Source: JBCCZC01 sp039188505 (GTDB taxonomy: Bacteria; Pseudomonadota; Gammaproteobacteria; Xanthomonadales; SZUA-38). Taken from it: DNA of 7,374 nt. The DNA is taken from contig JBCCZC010000288.1 of NCBI GenBank assembly GCA_039188505.1, positions 1 through 7,374 of the forward strand, read 5' to 3'. The notes beneath the pieces were generated by a model. That model had not been told where the DNA came from. It saw only the letters and a program-made list of their open reading frames with translations, and ran no database searches. A program made the translations under genes and the position numbers. This document shows positions 6,732 through 7,374 of the stretch, piece after piece. Every line of letters starts with the position of its first letter. Position 1 is the first letter of the stretch.

Positions 6732-7374
6732 GCGCTCCTGTGCATGCAATCCCGGCGCCGGGGCTCCTGGCGCAGGCGCTCGACCGGAAGCGCCGGGCCT
6801 GTCACGCGAACGCTGCGCCGGAACTCGAGCTGCGTCACGATCGCCTCGACCGGGCGATCGCTCTGCTGACCGGCCACCAGGACGCCCTGTGCGAGGCCAT
6901 GGACGCCGATTTCGGCGGCCGGCCGCAGCTCCTGTCGAAGTTGACCGATATCGTGGCCCCGGTGCGGGCCCTGCGCTTCGCCCGCCGCCATCTGCGACGG
7001 TGGATGCGCCCGCAGCGTCGCCGTGCACCCTTTCCGCTCGGCTGGCTGGGCGCTCGCGCGTGGGTCGAGTACCAGCCCAAGGGCGTCGTCGGCATCATCA
7101 GCCCCTGGAACTACCCGGTCGCCCTCGCCTTCAGCCCGCTTGCGGGTGCCCTGGCCGCGGGCAATCGGGTCATGCTGAAGCCCTCGGAGCAGGTGCCGGC
7201 GACATCAGCATTGATCAACCACCTCGTCGCGCGCTACTTCGACCCGGATGAGCTCTCGGTCTGGCAGGGCGGACCCGAGGTCGGCAAGGCCTTCGCCGCC
7301 CTGCCCTTCGACCATCTCCTGTTTACCGGGAGCGGCTCCGTCGGCCGTTCGGTCCTCGCCGCGGCGGCGGAGAA
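6728..7374 (+). CDS. Aldehyde dehydrogenase, coniferyl-aldehyde-dehydrogenase-like (5' part)
   Basis: The gene runs off the right edge; 215 codons are visible of an expected 450-480. Its start overlaps the preceding stop in ATGA, with AGGAG at 6716-6720 spaced 7 bases away. Visible family marks are KGVVGIISPWNYP, whose N128 is the conserved active-site asparagine that stabilises the thiohemiacetal; KPSE at 151-154, whose lysine contacts the NAD(P) ribose; and FTGSGSVGR at 199-207, the Rossmann-fold turn. The catalytic Glu and Cys lie beyond the window. The N-terminal region (HQDALCEAMDADFGGRP) and the Arg-rich WMRPQRRR segment resemble the CalB-like branch, which also contains the aldehyde dehydrogenases that turn carotenoid aldehydes into acids in C30 pathways. 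In this operon it would oxidise the aldehyde made by the CrtP-like domain, giving the carboxylate that the glycosyltransferase uses. Family is certain; the carotenoid substrate is inferred. Confidence 0.9.
   Translation, partial: MSAPVHAIPAPGLLAQALDRKRRACHANAAPELELRHDRLDRAIALLTGHQDALCEAMDADFGGRPQLLSKLTDIVAPVRALRFARRHLRRWMRPQRRRAPFPLGWLGARAWVEYQPKGVVGIISPWNYPVALAFSPLAGALAAGNRVMLKPSEQVPATSALINHLVARYFDPDELSVWQGGPEVGKAFAALPFDHLLFTGSGSVGRSVLAAAAE

Noticed and set aside
5919..7028. Minus-strand open frame of about 370 codons opposite the permease end, DUF2141 and aldehyde dehydrogenase genes
   Set aside because: Low-complexity Ala/Gly/Arg content, no motif, and the plus strand is fully accounted for by overlapping genes with family signatures.
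1..7374. RNA genes, CRISPR arrays, insertion sequences, promoters and terminators
   Set aside because: I looked on both strands and saw no tRNA-like cloverleaf, spaced repeats, terminal inverted repeats with transposase, or GC stem plus T-run. Coding overlap leaves no intergenic space for them.

Overview
The window is a dense, GC-rich (roughly two-thirds G+C by eye), one-directional gene cluster with strong G/C third-position bias. It looks like a bacterial chromosome. The enzyme set and sequence style suggest a proteobacterium, perhaps a gammaproteobacterium, but no marker gene is present to fix the taxon.

All seven genes lie on the + strand and every junction overlaps. They are: the C-terminal half of a CrtI/CrtN-type carotenoid desaturase (cut by the left edge); a 795-residue fusion of a second CrtN/CrtP-type FAD oxidoreductase to a PlsC-type acyltransferase (755-3142); a membrane-associated family 2 glycosyltransferase of CrtQ type (3139-4236); an ABC transporter ATPase (4233-5156); an ABC-2 type permease whose reading frame is split by a -1 shift (5141-6264); a secreted DUF2141 protein (6261-6731); and the N-terminal part of an aldehyde dehydrogenase related to coniferyl aldehyde dehydrogenases (6728 to the right edge). 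Five of the six junctions are exact 4-base overlaps (ATGA or GTGA) and the sixth is 16 bases. I see no intergenic space, internal promoter or terminator.

Taken together, desaturase, terminal oxidase, aldehyde dehydrogenase, glycosyltransferase and acyltransferase are the activities used for staphyloxanthin-like pigments: a carotenoid backbone is desaturated, oxidised to an aldehyde and then an acid, glycosylated and acylated. That pathway is an inference from families. The chain length (C30 or C40) cannot be read from this window because the synthase gene is outside it. An ABC exporter and a small secreted protein embedded in the same operon suggest that the product, or another envelope lipid, is moved across the membrane.

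The most unusual points are the permease frameshift, which falls exactly on a canonical slippery heptamer (C CCT TTC) followed after 5 bases by a hand-drawn H-type pseudoknot, and the desaturase-acyltransferase fusion, whose junction is made of six perfect GACCAG repeats. A simple one-base deletion or sequencing error remains a strong alternative for the first.
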